Position numbers and translations under genes: made by a program. From NCBI RefSeq assembly GCF_035938995.1, contig NZ_DASZGI010000213.1:1-31276 (forward strand): DNA of 31,276 bases, in the 5' to 3' direction. The notes under the pieces are model-generated. The model ran no database searches. It was not told the origin of the DNA and saw only the letters and a list, made by a program, of their open reading frames with translations. Of this stretch, positions 24,843 through 31,276 are shown piece after piece. Within the stretch, counting starts at the first letter, position 1. The number at the start of each line of letters is the position of its first letter. Source of the DNA: DASZGI01 sp035938995. GTDB lineage: Bacteria; Actinomycetota; Actinomycetes; Streptomycetales; Catenulisporaceae.

Positions 24843-26558
24843 CATCTGCGTACCGCCGCCCCGCGGCCGCGCCGTGTACTCGTCGCGCACCAGCCGTCGC
24901 AGCACCTTGCCGATGATGTTGTGCGGCAGCGTGGTGCGGAACTCGACCACCTTCGGCACCTTGTAGGCGGCCAGGCGCTCCTGGCAGTGCTCGATGATCT
25001 CGTGCTCGGTGACGTGCGCTCCGTCTTCGAGCACGACGCACGCCATGACGGTCTCGCCGCGGTACGGGTCCGGAATGCCGACGACGGCCGCCTCGGCGAC
25101 CGCCGGCAGGGCAGTGATCACATCCTCGATCTCCGACGGGAAGACCGAGAAGCCGCTGGCGATGATCACGTCCCGCTTGCGGTCGATGATGGTCAGGAAG
25201 CCGTCCGGGCTCATGACCGCGATGTCGCCGGTGTGCAGCCACCCGTCGCGCAGCATCTGGGCACTGTCGTCCGGCTCGTGCCAGTAGCCCGCGAAGACCT
25301 GCGGGCCGTGCACCGTCAGCTCTCCCGCCTCGCCGGGCCGCATCGCCCGCTCACCGTCGTGTTCGTCCACGATCATCACGTCGGTGTTGGGCAGCGGCAG
25401 GCCGACGGTGCCGGGCCGGGCGTTGACCCCGAGCGGATTGCAGCTGACCACTGGGGCGGACTCGGTCAGTCCGTACCCTTCGGCCAGCTGGCAGCCGGTG
25501 GCCTCTTTGAACGCGTCCACGGTCTCCGACGGCAGCCGCATCGCGCCCGAGATGCACGTGCGCAGGGCGCTGAACTGTTTCAGCGCTTTGCGGTCGACGC
25601 CGAGCAGTTGGCTGTAGATGGGCGGGACGCCGGGGAAGATGGTCGGATGCAGCCGCTTGACGGCGCGCAGCAGCAGTTCGAGGTCGAACACGGGCAGCAG
25701 CACGCTGGTCGTGCCGTTGAGGACCCCGGTAAGCAGGAAGATCAATCCGTAGGCGTGAAAGCCCGGCAGCACGCTGATCCCGATGTCCTTGCCGGGCGCC
25801 AGATTCGGGTCCCAGGCGGCGACCTGGTGCGCGTTGGCGACCAGGTTGCGGTGGGTGAGCATCGCGCCCTTCGGCCGTCCGGTGGTGCCGCCGGTGTAGA
25901 GCAGGGCTGCGAGGTCCTTCGCCGGGTCGACTCGGGTCTGCGGGCGCGGACCGCCGCCGCGACGGAACACCTCGGCCCAATACAGCACCGGCGCGTCTGC
26001 GGGCACCTCGCTCACCAGCCGCTCGCGGGCCTCGCGGGCCTTGCGCAGCGGCAGCCGCATCGCGAGCCGCAGCTTCCGCGGCAGATATTCGGTCAGCGAG
26101 GTGACCACGACGTGTTCGAGGTGGGTCTCGGTCCTGATCCGCTCGATCCGCTCGTACGCCCGGTCGAACGCGATCACCACCGTCGCGCCGCTGTTGCGCA
26201 GCTGGTGGCGCATCTCGTCGGCAGTGTAGAGCGGGTTGAAGGGCACTGCGACGGCGCCGATCCGCAGGATCGCGAACCAGGCGATGAGGAACTGCGGGCA
26301 GTTGGGCAGGACCAGCGCGACCCGGTCGCCGCGGCGCACGCCGAGCCCGGCCAGGCCGTCCGCGAACGAGTCGGCTAGCCGGTGCAGCTGCCCGTAGGTG
26401 AGCGCTTTTCCGAAGTAGAGCAGGGCGGGGCGGCGTTTGTGGCGTGCGGCCGCGTCGTCGAGCAGCTGGGTGAGGGGGACGTCCGGGATTTCGACATTGT
26501 GCGGAACCCCGCGCGTGTAGAAACCCAGCCAAGGGCGCGCGAAGGCAACATCCGACAC
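24840..26558 (-). CDS. Long-chain fatty-acid-CoA ligase
   Basis: A 572-residue adenylate-forming acyl-CoA synthetase. Core motifs are AALLYTGGTTGRPKGAMLTHRNL near residue 227, the linker/gate region GYGLTESAPVV, GWLHTGDIAVMSPDGFLTIIDRKRDVII, and the terminal catalytic lysine context HNIIGKVLRR. It activates fatty acids for beta-oxidation or lipid synthesis; it fits the FadD family in size and sequence. GTG 26558 is taken. A perfect inverted repeat lies upstream at 26593-26608. Same strand as the dehydrogenase gene downstream. Confidence 0.94.
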   Translation of the reverse strand: MSDVAFARPWLGFYTRGVPHNVEIPDVPLTQLLDDAAARHKRRPALLYFGKALTYGQLHRLADSFADGLAGLGVRRGDRVALVLPNCPQFLIAWFAILRIGAVAVPFNPLYTADEMRHQLRNSGATVVIAFDRAYERIERIRTETHLEHVVVTSLTEYLPRKLRLAMRLPLRKAREARERLVSEVPADAPVLYWAEVFRRGGGPRPQTRVDPAKDLAALLYTGGTTGRPKGAMLTHRNLVANAHQVAAWDPNLAPGKDIGISVLPGFHAYGLIFLLTGVLNGTTSVLLPVFDLELLLRAVKRLHPTIFPGVPPIYSQLLGVDRKALKQFSALRTCISGAMRLPSETVDAFKEATGCQLAEGYGLTESAPVVSCNPLGVNARPGTVGLPLPNTDVMIVDEHDGERAMRPGEAGELTVHGPQVFAGYWHEPDDSAQMLRDGWLHTGDIAVMSPDGFLTIIDRKRDVIIASGFSVFPSEIEDVITALPAVAEAAVVGIPDPYRGETVMACVVLEDGAHVTEHEIIEHCQERLAAYKVPKVVEFRTTLPHNIIGKVLRRLVRDEYTARPRGGGTQM

Positions 26559-26592
26559 TGGAGACCACCCTGAACGACGACATGGTTATGCG

Positions 26593-26608
26593 TCCCGTCG
26601 CAACGGGA
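26593..26608. promoter_or_regulatory. Candidate operator of the acyl-CoA ligase gene
   Basis: Perfect inverted repeat TCCCGT-CGCA-ACGGGA, 35 to 50 bases upstream of the ligase start codon. Position and symmetry fit a TetR-type fatty-acid regulator, but no regulator gene is adjacent. Confidence 0.4.
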
Positions 26609-26917
26609 TCGTGGCAGTAGCCTTGTCACACGACGTCGCCGTGTCCAGCCGGTGACGGTTTTATTTCGGCCAAGAACATCTCGCCGAATAACCTGCTGCG
26701 ACGCCTCTCAGCGGTCTTAGTTGCACATCGCTGCAGCTCAGCTGCATCCTGATTCCGTTGAGTCAGCGACCGTGAACGCGTTGTCGATAAACCTGATTCG
26801 CGCCGCAGTCTTATTCTGTGATGCGCTGCCGTGGATCGTTCGAACGCTTTCTCGATGTCACTGTTGAACGCACGGGCGAAATTATGCGGACCGCTACGGC
26901 GCGATCACCTTTTCGCG

Positions 26918-26968
26918 GCCTTCGGGCTCGACCGGAGACCGGACGAGCCCGAAGGCGCACATTTTTTT
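26918..26968 (+). terminator. Strong intrinsic terminator on the plus strand
   Basis: GCCTTCGGGCTCG (26918-26930) pairs perfectly with CGAGCCCGAAGGC (26944-26956). The loop can fold further (CCGG-aga-CCGG), and seven T residues follow at 26962-26968. This is a textbook plus-strand terminator, yet the protein genes on both sides are on the minus strand. Confidence 0.8.
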
Positions 26969-26994
26969 GCGGCATGTCCCGGCGCACCGGCCGT

Positions 26995-27510
26995 TCACGC
27001 CGCCGCGAGCACGATCTCCTCGAGGTGGTCCAGGGACGACTGGAGCCCGGTCTCCATCCCGGAGTTGACGTGCGCGTCGCGGTCTTCCTTGCTGAGGTGG
27101 TCGGCCAGGAGGGTGACCGTGGTGCGCCCGCGCTCCTCGGTGAACGTGACCGTCGTCAGCGCGGGGTGGTCGGGCATCGGCTCGAAGACGTCCGTGTGGA
27201 CCAGGCGGGCGTTCGGGACGATCTCGCGGTACTCGCCGTGGAAGGCGACCTCGAAACCGGCGTGCGCAGTCATCACGTACCGCCACGTCCCGCCGACCCG
27301 CAGGTCCACCTCGATGCTGACGACCTCGCCCTGGTCGCCGGCCCACCAGCGCTTGATCAGCTCCGGGGTGGTCCAGGCGCGGTAGACCAGGTGCGCGGGC
27401 GCCGCGAACTCCCGGGTGATCAGCACCTGGGTGTCGGACGGCAGCGTCACCACAGCGCTGTGCTTGTTCGCTTCGGGCTTATCGGTCATCGGTTTCTCCG
27501 TCACGCTCAT
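26995..27510 (-). CDS. SRPBCC (AHSA1-type) domain protein
   Basis: A 171-residue single-domain SRPBCC protein of the AHSA1/Aha1-C type. Family motifs: VLITREFAAPAHLVYRAWTTPELIKRWW near residue 29, VDLRVGGTWRYVM, FHGEYREIVPNARLVHTDVF, and TTVTLLADHLSKEDRDAHVNSGMETGLQSSLDHLEEIV at the end. These proteins bind small hydrophobic ligands in a helix-grip cavity. It overlaps the ArsR gene by 32 bases and is co-expressed. Unlike the pair at 9366-10558 it lacks a VOC domain. Confidence 0.92.
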   Translation of the reverse strand: MSVTEKPMTDKPEANKHSAVVTLPSDTQVLITREFAAPAHLVYRAWTTPELIKRWWAGDQGEVVSIEVDLRVGGTWRYVMTAHAGFEVAFHGEYREIVPNARLVHTDVFEPMPDHPALTTVTFTEERGRTTVTLLADHLSKEDRDAHVNSGMETGLQSSLDHLEEIVLAAA

Positions 27511-27847
27511 CGTTCCGCTCCTCCTGCTTCAGTTCCTCCAACACCATGTCCAGCCGGTCGAAGCGCGCCGACCACGCCCGCTCGTAGGCCCGGACCCAGT
27601 CGTAGATCGGCCGCAGCGGAGTCGCGTTGAGGCGGTAGAGCCGCTGCCGCCCATCGTCACGCACCTCGACCAATCCGACCTCCCGGAGCACCCGCAGGTG
27701 TTTGGAGACCTGCGGCTGCGCCAGTCCGAGCGCCGCGACCAGGTCGTTCACCGGCCGCTCGCCGCCGGCTAACAGGTCGAGGATCTGCCGCCGCCGGGGC
27801 TCGGCCACCGCGTTGAACGCGTCCGTCGTCGTCGCCGCTCGCGCCAT
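27479..27847 (-). CDS. ArsR-family transcriptional repressor (SRPBCC-linked)
   Basis: A 122-residue winged-helix protein: FNAVAEPRRRQILDLLAGGERPVNDLVAALGLAQPQVSKHLRVLREVGLVEVRDDGRQRLYRL is the full ArsR DNA-binding domain, followed by a helix (YDWVRAYERAWSARFDRLDMVLEELK). There is no metal-binding cysteine pair. ATG 27847 starts exactly where the predicted leaderless transcript begins; an upstream ATG at 27874 would lie inside the promoter and is rejected. It likely represses itself and the SRPBCC gene. Confidence 0.93.
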   Translation of the reverse strand: MARAATTTDAFNAVAEPRRRQILDLLAGGERPVNDLVAALGLAQPQVSKHLRVLREVGLVEVRDDGRQRLYRLNATPLRPIYDWVRAYERAWSARFDRLDMVLEELKQEERNDERDGETDDR

Positions 27848-27853
27848 GCGGCG

Positions 27854-27881
27854 ATTGTATTCCCATATGGGCATGTGTCAA
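27854..27881 (-). promoter_or_regulatory. Predicted leaderless promoter and operator of second ArsR/SRPBCC operon
   Basis: On the minus strand, TTGACA (27881-27876) is a perfect -35 and TACAAT (27859-27854) a near-perfect -10, with a 16-base spacer. The spacer contains the perfect palindrome CCCATATGGG (27862-27871). The -10 ends six bases before the ArsR ATG, giving a leaderless message. Repressor binding between the promoter elements would shut off the operon. Confidence 0.75.
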
Positions 27882-28041
27882 TCGGGGCGACGCGAGCGCG
27901 CCCCCGACCCGCCTGACAGCCTCTGCCACACGCTTCTGAAGCGTCTCGTCGCAGATCAACGTCGAGCCTTGACGCACCGGGCCGACGGCAGTTGGCTGCA
28001 CTCGGTGTGCGGCCACGCAGTCGAGTCGCCCGGAGGAACCG

Positions 28042-29730
28042 ATGCGCAGAGCCAGCGTTCTGATTTCCGCCGTCCTGCTGATCGCCGGACTGGGGGTGGT
28101 GCCCGGTGCGAATGCCGCGACCGGGCAGGGCGCACAGGCCGACCCGGGCGCGTCCGCCGTCGCTCTCGACGGCATCAATCTCCAGTCCGTGACGGTGCTC
28201 GATCTACAGCAGGCGATGGACCACCACCGGATCTCGTCCGTGGAGCTGACCGCCTTCTACCTCAACCGAATCGCGCGGCTCAACCCGACGCTGCACGCCG
28301 TCATCCAGACCAACCGCGACGCACTGCTCGAAGCGGCGCGCAGCGATGTGAACCGACTGCTGCACGGTGGCGGCCGCGGTCCGCTCGACGGCATCCCGGT
28401 GCTACTCAAGGACAACGTCGGGTTCGGCCGCACCACGGCCGGTTCCGAGGCGCTGCTCAAGGCCGATCCGGCGACCGCGTTCCTGGTCAAGCGGCTGCTC
28501 GCGGCCGGCGCGGTGGTGATCGGCAAGGCCAACCTGTCCGAGTGGGCCAACTTCCGCTCGACCACGTCGACCAGCGGCTGGAGCGCGGTCGGCGGCCTGA
28601 CGGCGAACCCGTACGTGCTCGACCACAACGCCTGCGGCTCGAGCAGCGGCTCGGCCGTCGGGGTCGCCGCCGCCCTGGCGACCGTCGCGATCGGCACCGA
28701 GACCGACGGCTCGATCGTCTGCCCCTCCAGCACGGACGGCGACGTCGGGATAAAGCCCACCCTCGGCGAGGTCAGCCGCAGCGGCGTGGTGCCGCTTTCC
28801 GACAAGCAGGACACCGCCGGCCCGATCACCCGCAACGTGACCGACGCGGCGGCCGTGCTGTCCGTGATCGGCGCCCCCGACCCGACCGATCCGGCGACCT
28901 CCGGGACCGTGGTGCAGGACTTCACCGAGGACCTGAACCCGCACGCACTGCAGGGCGCGCGGATCGGCGTTTGGCTGGATCCCACCAGCCAGGGCGATCC
29001 GGGCAGCGACACGGTGGCCGTGTTCAACCAGACGGTGCAGAAGCTGAACGCGCTGGGCGCCACGACCGTCGCGGTGACGCTGCCGTTCCAGGACGTGATC
29101 GGCAACGATGAGCTGCCCGCGTTGGAGAACGAGTTCAAGCACGACATCAACGCATACCTGGCCGCCACGCCGGGCGTGCACCCCGCCGACCTGGCCGGGC
29201 TGATCGCGTTCGACCAGGCGAACGCGGCCACCGAGATGCCGTTCTTCGGCCAGGAGATCTTCATCGCGTCGCAGGCCACGCCGGGCGACCTGAACGACCC
29301 GGTCTACGCCGCGGACCGGCTGGCCGCGACGTCGGCGGCGCAGGCGTCGATCGACCAGACCCTGGCGGCCTACAACCTCGACGCGATCATCGCGCCGACC
29401 AACCAGCCGGCCTGGATCTCGGACCTGACGACCGGAGACACCGCCACGTTCGGCTCGTCCAGTCCCGCAGCGGTCGCCGGTTACCCGAGCGTCACGGTGC
29501 CTATGGGCTTCGTCGGCCCGCTGCCGGTCGGACTATCGTTCATCGGCGCGCGGTACAGCGAGCCGAAGCTGATCGCGCTGGCCTACGCCTTTGAGCAGGC
29601 GACGCACGCGCGCCGCGTGCCGACGTTCCTGCCGCACCTGCCGACCGCCTCCGGGCCGACGACGGCGACCACGCCGACCGCGCCGCGTTCCGGCAGTGCC
29701 ACCGCTACCAGAGCGCCCAACCTCTTCTAA
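28042..29730 (+). CDS. Secreted amidase-signature enzyme
   Basis: A 562-residue amidase of the Ser-cisSer-Lys type. A signal peptide (residues 1-25, ending ANA-A) exports it. The catalytic Lys lies in VLLKDN near residue 123. The Gly/Ser loop with the cis-Ser is CGSSSGSAVGVAAALA near 200, and the nucleophile Ser lies in IGTETDGSIVCPSS near 228. The family more often has GGSSGGS and DTGGS here, so the pocket is somewhat altered. It hydrolyses amide or peptide bonds, possibly of peptidoglycan or extracellular peptides. The C-terminal 30 residues are Pro/Thr/Ala-rich. GGAGG precedes ATG 28042. Confidence 0.92.
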   Translation: MRRASVLISAVLLIAGLGVVPGANAATGQGAQADPGASAVALDGINLQSVTVLDLQQAMDHHRISSVELTAFYLNRIARLNPTLHAVIQTNRDALLEAARSDVNRLLHGGGRGPLDGIPVLLKDNVGFGRTTAGSEALLKADPATAFLVKRLLAAGAVVIGKANLSEWANFRSTTSTSGWSAVGGLTANPYVLDHNACGSSSGSAVGVAAALATVAIGTETDGSIVCPSSTDGDVGIKPTLGEVSRSGVVPLSDKQDTAGPITRNVTDAAAVLSVIGAPDPTDPATSGTVVQDFTEDLNPHALQGARIGVWLDPTSQGDPGSDTVAVFNQTVQKLNALGATTVAVTLPFQDVIGNDELPALENEFKHDINAYLAATPGVHPADLAGLIAFDQANAATEMPFFGQEIFIASQATPGDLNDPVYAADRLAATSAAQASIDQTLAAYNLDAIIAPTNQPAWISDLTTGDTATFGSSSPAAVAGYPSVTVPMGFVGPLPVGLSFIGARYSEPKLIALAYAFEQATHARRVPTFLPHLPTASGPTTATTPTAPRSGSATATRAPNLF

Positions 29731-29749
29731 CGCTCCGGAGCCTCCACCG

Positions 29750-29768
29750 CCCCGAAGCGCTTTCGGGG
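29750..29768. terminator. Hairpin between convergent amidase and OsmC genes
   Basis: CCCCGAA-(GCGCT)-TTCGGGG is a perfect 7-bp stem 20 bases after the amidase stop codon and just beyond the OsmC stop on the other strand. It probably serves both genes as a terminator. Confidence 0.6.
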
Positions 29769-29774
29769 ATCGTC

Positions 29775-30203
29775 TCAGGTCGCTTCGATGGTCGTCGCCA
29801 CCGGCGTGGCGGTCTCGATGGTGCGGCTGACCGTGCACAGCCGGTCGTGTGAGGAGCGCACGGCGCGGGGCAGGATCGCCCGCGCCGCGTCGCCCTCCTG
29901 GCCCTCAGGGAACGAGACGCGGAACGAGACCGCGAGATTGACCATCCGGCTGCCCAGTTCGTCGCTGATCTTGTCGCCGGTCACGGTCACCGTGAACTCG
30001 GTCGGTTCGGCGTGGCGGCGGGTCGCGACGTCCACGTCCGCGCCGGTGCAGCCGCCGAGCGCAGCGAGCAGCAGCTCGACCGGAGTGAATCCAGGGCCGT
30101 CGCCGGAGCCGAATTCGATGGCGTCGCCGCGGACGTTGGTGGCCTTGAAGCGGCTCGGACCGGTCCGCTCGACCCGTACAGTGCGCAGGGTGTCCTCACT
30201 CAT
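29775..30203 (-). CDS. OsmC/Ohr-family peroxiredoxin-like protein
   Basis: A 142-residue OsmC-fold protein. The two redox cysteines are Cys52 in LGGCTGADV and Cys123 in HDRLCTVSR, as in OsmC and Ohr, which reduce organic hydroperoxides with thiols. The length and the two-cysteine spacing fit the OsmC-like subgroup. Cytoplasmic. Convergent with the secreted amidase gene. ATG 30203 has no clear ribosome site and may be leaderless. Confidence 0.92.
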   Translation of the reverse strand: MSEDTLRTVRVERTGPSRFKATNVRGDAIEFGSGDGPGFTPVELLLAALGGCTGADVDVATRRHAEPTEFTVTVTGDKISDELGSRMVNLAVSFRVSFPEGQEGDAARAILPRAVRSSHDRLCTVSRTIETATPVATTIEAT

Positions 30204-30336
30204 GGCGACGACCCTATGTGATCGCCGTCAGGCGCCGACGCAGGGCGGCCGCATGCCACGCGCCGTCAACTCCGCCCGCGCGAGATCCGCTCGTCGAGGT
30301 ACGCGCGGGCGGTGTCGCCAACTCCTTGGAACGAGG

Positions 30337-30927
30337 TCAACTCGAGCGCGCCCGCGAACGTAGCCCGAACGCGTGGCCGATCTCCATCCCCCCAAGGATG
30401 ATCAGCCAGACGCCGGCCAGTAGCGCGAGCGTGGCCAGCGATCCGATCGGATCGGTGATCAGCACGACTCCGGCGATCGCGGTGATCACACTGAGGAACA
30501 TCGCCCAGCCGCGCCCGGGGAACGGGGGCACGTCGAGGGCGGCGAAGGTACCCGCGATGCCGCGAAAGAGCCAGCCGACGCCGACCCAGATGCCGAGCAG
30601 CACCACCGACCGGAAGACGCTGCGGAAGCACATCAGGCCGAGCAGGATGAAGAGCACGCCGCTGACGAAGTTGAGCGCACGCAGACCGCCGCTCAGATCC
30701 GGTCCGGCCGCCAGGACCACCTGCAAGATTCCGGTGACCAAAAGGTAGAGGCCGAAGAGCACGCCGAGCACGAGGAGGGTCCGGCCCGGCCAGGTCAGCA
30801 CCACGACCCCGAGTACGACCGCGACGATGCCGGCGGCCAGCGCCGAGTGCCAGTTGAATCGGCCGAGGTCCGAGAGCTTCATGCGCGGTCCGGCGCCTAG
30901 AGCGCCCTCTCCTTTGAAATACGCCAT
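30337..30927 (-). CDS. HdeD-family integral membrane protein
   Basis: A 196-residue membrane protein with about six hydrophobic segments and the HdeD/DUF308 repeat pattern (LGVVVLTWPGRTLLVLGVLFGLYLLVTG; later VVLITDPIGSLATLALLAGVWLIILGGMEI). HdeD in enterobacteria helps acid resistance; in actinobacteria the role is unknown. ATG 30927 is taken; ATG 30882 (MKLSDLGRF) is an alternative start. Confidence 0.9.
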   Translation of the reverse strand: MAYFKGEGALGAGPRMKLSDLGRFNWHSALAAGIVAVVLGVVVLTWPGRTLLVLGVLFGLYLLVTGILQVVLAAGPDLSGGLRALNFVSGVLFILLGLMCFRSVFRSVVLLGIWVGVGWLFRGIAGTFAALDVPPFPGRGWAMFLSVITAIAGVVLITDPIGSLATLALLAGVWLIILGGMEIGHAFGLRSRARSS

Positions 30928-31276
30928 AGAACTAAGAATCGGAAATCTTCAGCGGTAGCGCATCCGGAGTGGGGCCGACTGTGTGCCCGGCGGTGACAGC
31001 GGTGCGCTGGGCGGCATGTGCCGAGGACGAAGGCGCGCCCGACCGCGCGTGCCGAGGACACGTGTCGAGGATGTCCATGCGCAGGCGGCGGACGATCAAC
31101 CCTGCGCCACTCCGACGCCCGCCACTCCGACGCCCGCCACTCCGACGCCCGCCATGCCGACACTCGCCACGCCGACGGACGCCGACGGAGCACGCTGCGA
31201 CGTGCTGCGATGCACCGAGTGTCGGTGCTCGATGGGAGGCTTCAGGAGAGTTCAAGGCGTGCGGCGCATGCTGGAA
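30928..31276. other. Right-edge region with tandem repeat and no supported gene
   Basis: The last 349 bases hold a 15-bp tandem repeat (31106-31180). Several frames run open to the window edge because of base composition, but none has a ribosome site or recognised domain. A gene starting beyond the edge is possible. Confidence 0.45.
31106..31180. repeat. 15-bp tandem repeat, five units
   Basis: GCCACTCCGACGCCC occurs three times exactly (31106-31150) and twice in degenerate form (to 31180). The unit is a multiple of three, so any frame reads as a pentapeptide repeat. Units follow directly without spacers. Confidence 0.8.

Larger units (their letters stand above)
26559..26994. other. Gene-free region with an operator-like repeat and an orphan plus-strand terminator
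   Basis: This 436-base gap lies between the acyl-CoA ligase start and the SRPBCC stop. It is AT-richer than its surroundings. It contains an inverted repeat (26593-26608) near the ligase promoter and a strong intrinsic terminator oriented for plus-strand transcription (26918-26968). No credible protein gene was seen. The combination allows for a small plus-strand RNA. Confidence 0.55.

Noticed and set aside
26831..27385. Plus-strand 184-codon frame spanning the orphan terminator and the SRPBCC gene
   Set aside because: It crosses a strong terminator and lies largely antisense to a well-supported gene; no domain is recognisable.
31106..31180. CRISPR-like array
   Set aside because: Units are 15 bp and contiguous with no unique spacers, and no cas gene is present.
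30932..31255. Minus-strand frames with pentapeptide repeats at the right edge
   Set aside because: The repeat arises from the 15-bp tandem DNA repeat; there is no ribosome site and the composition is Arg-rich in every frame.

Overview
The window comes from a chromosome of a high-GC actinobacterium. Codon third positions are almost always G or C, long antisense reading frames are common, and starts are often GTG or follow purine-rich ribosome sites. It also holds a complete conservon (cvnA-D), which is a hallmark of Streptomyces and its relatives (Streptomycetales, Catenulisporales, Frankiales). The genus cannot be named from sequence reading alone. No rRNA, tRNA, CRISPR array, integrase or prophage gene was seen. 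The region reads as chromosomal accessory or arm-type DNA rich in small self-contained operons.

Layout. 1-1700: a truncated LacI-type repressor divergent from an F420-type luciferase-like oxidoreductase, with a palindrome in front of the repressor. 2045-7296: an MHYT-domain membrane sensor translationally coupled to a conservon (sensor kinase-like CvnA, Roadblock CvnB, DUF742 CvnC, GTPase CvnD). The last gene overlaps the 3' end of dapF on the other strand. 7170-10558 (minus): dapF, an ARMT1-like DUF89 phosphatase, and an ArsR repressor coupled to an SRPBCC-VOC fusion. 10857-15980: exonuclease III, pirin, a 99-bp MITE-like element, a Sir2 deacylase, dodecin, a COG4280 membrane protein with a small membrane partner, and a ChrB-N-like protein. 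16119-19895: a membrane Ser/Thr kinase with a C-terminal ricin-type lectin domain, then a convergent LigC-like ATP-dependent DNA ligase and LigD-type polymerase (NHEJ-type repair).

20029-23162 (minus) is the most unusual part. It is a compact cluster encoding a secreted cupredoxin with a CCC-S-H tail, a 31-residue single-span membrane peptide, a PaaK-like adenylate-forming enzyme, and a multi-span membrane protein. That last protein carries the YD / GLGD / PAL signature of presenilin and signal-peptide-peptidase-type intramembrane aspartyl proteases. I know of no described system with this composition. The simplest working idea is that the membrane protease processes the peptide and/or acts at the membrane together with the copper protein.

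23481-26558 (minus): an acyl-CoA ligase and an acyl-CoA dehydrogenase (fatty-acid activation and first oxidation). A 436-base gap follows and contains a strong plus-strand intrinsic terminator with no plus-strand gene in front of it. 26995-27847 (minus): a second ArsR/SRPBCC pair whose predicted leaderless promoter has the same -10 to start-codon spacing as the first pair. 28042-30927: a secreted amidase, an OsmC-type peroxidase and an HdeD-type membrane protein. The right edge holds a 15-bp tandem repeat and no gene that can be supported.
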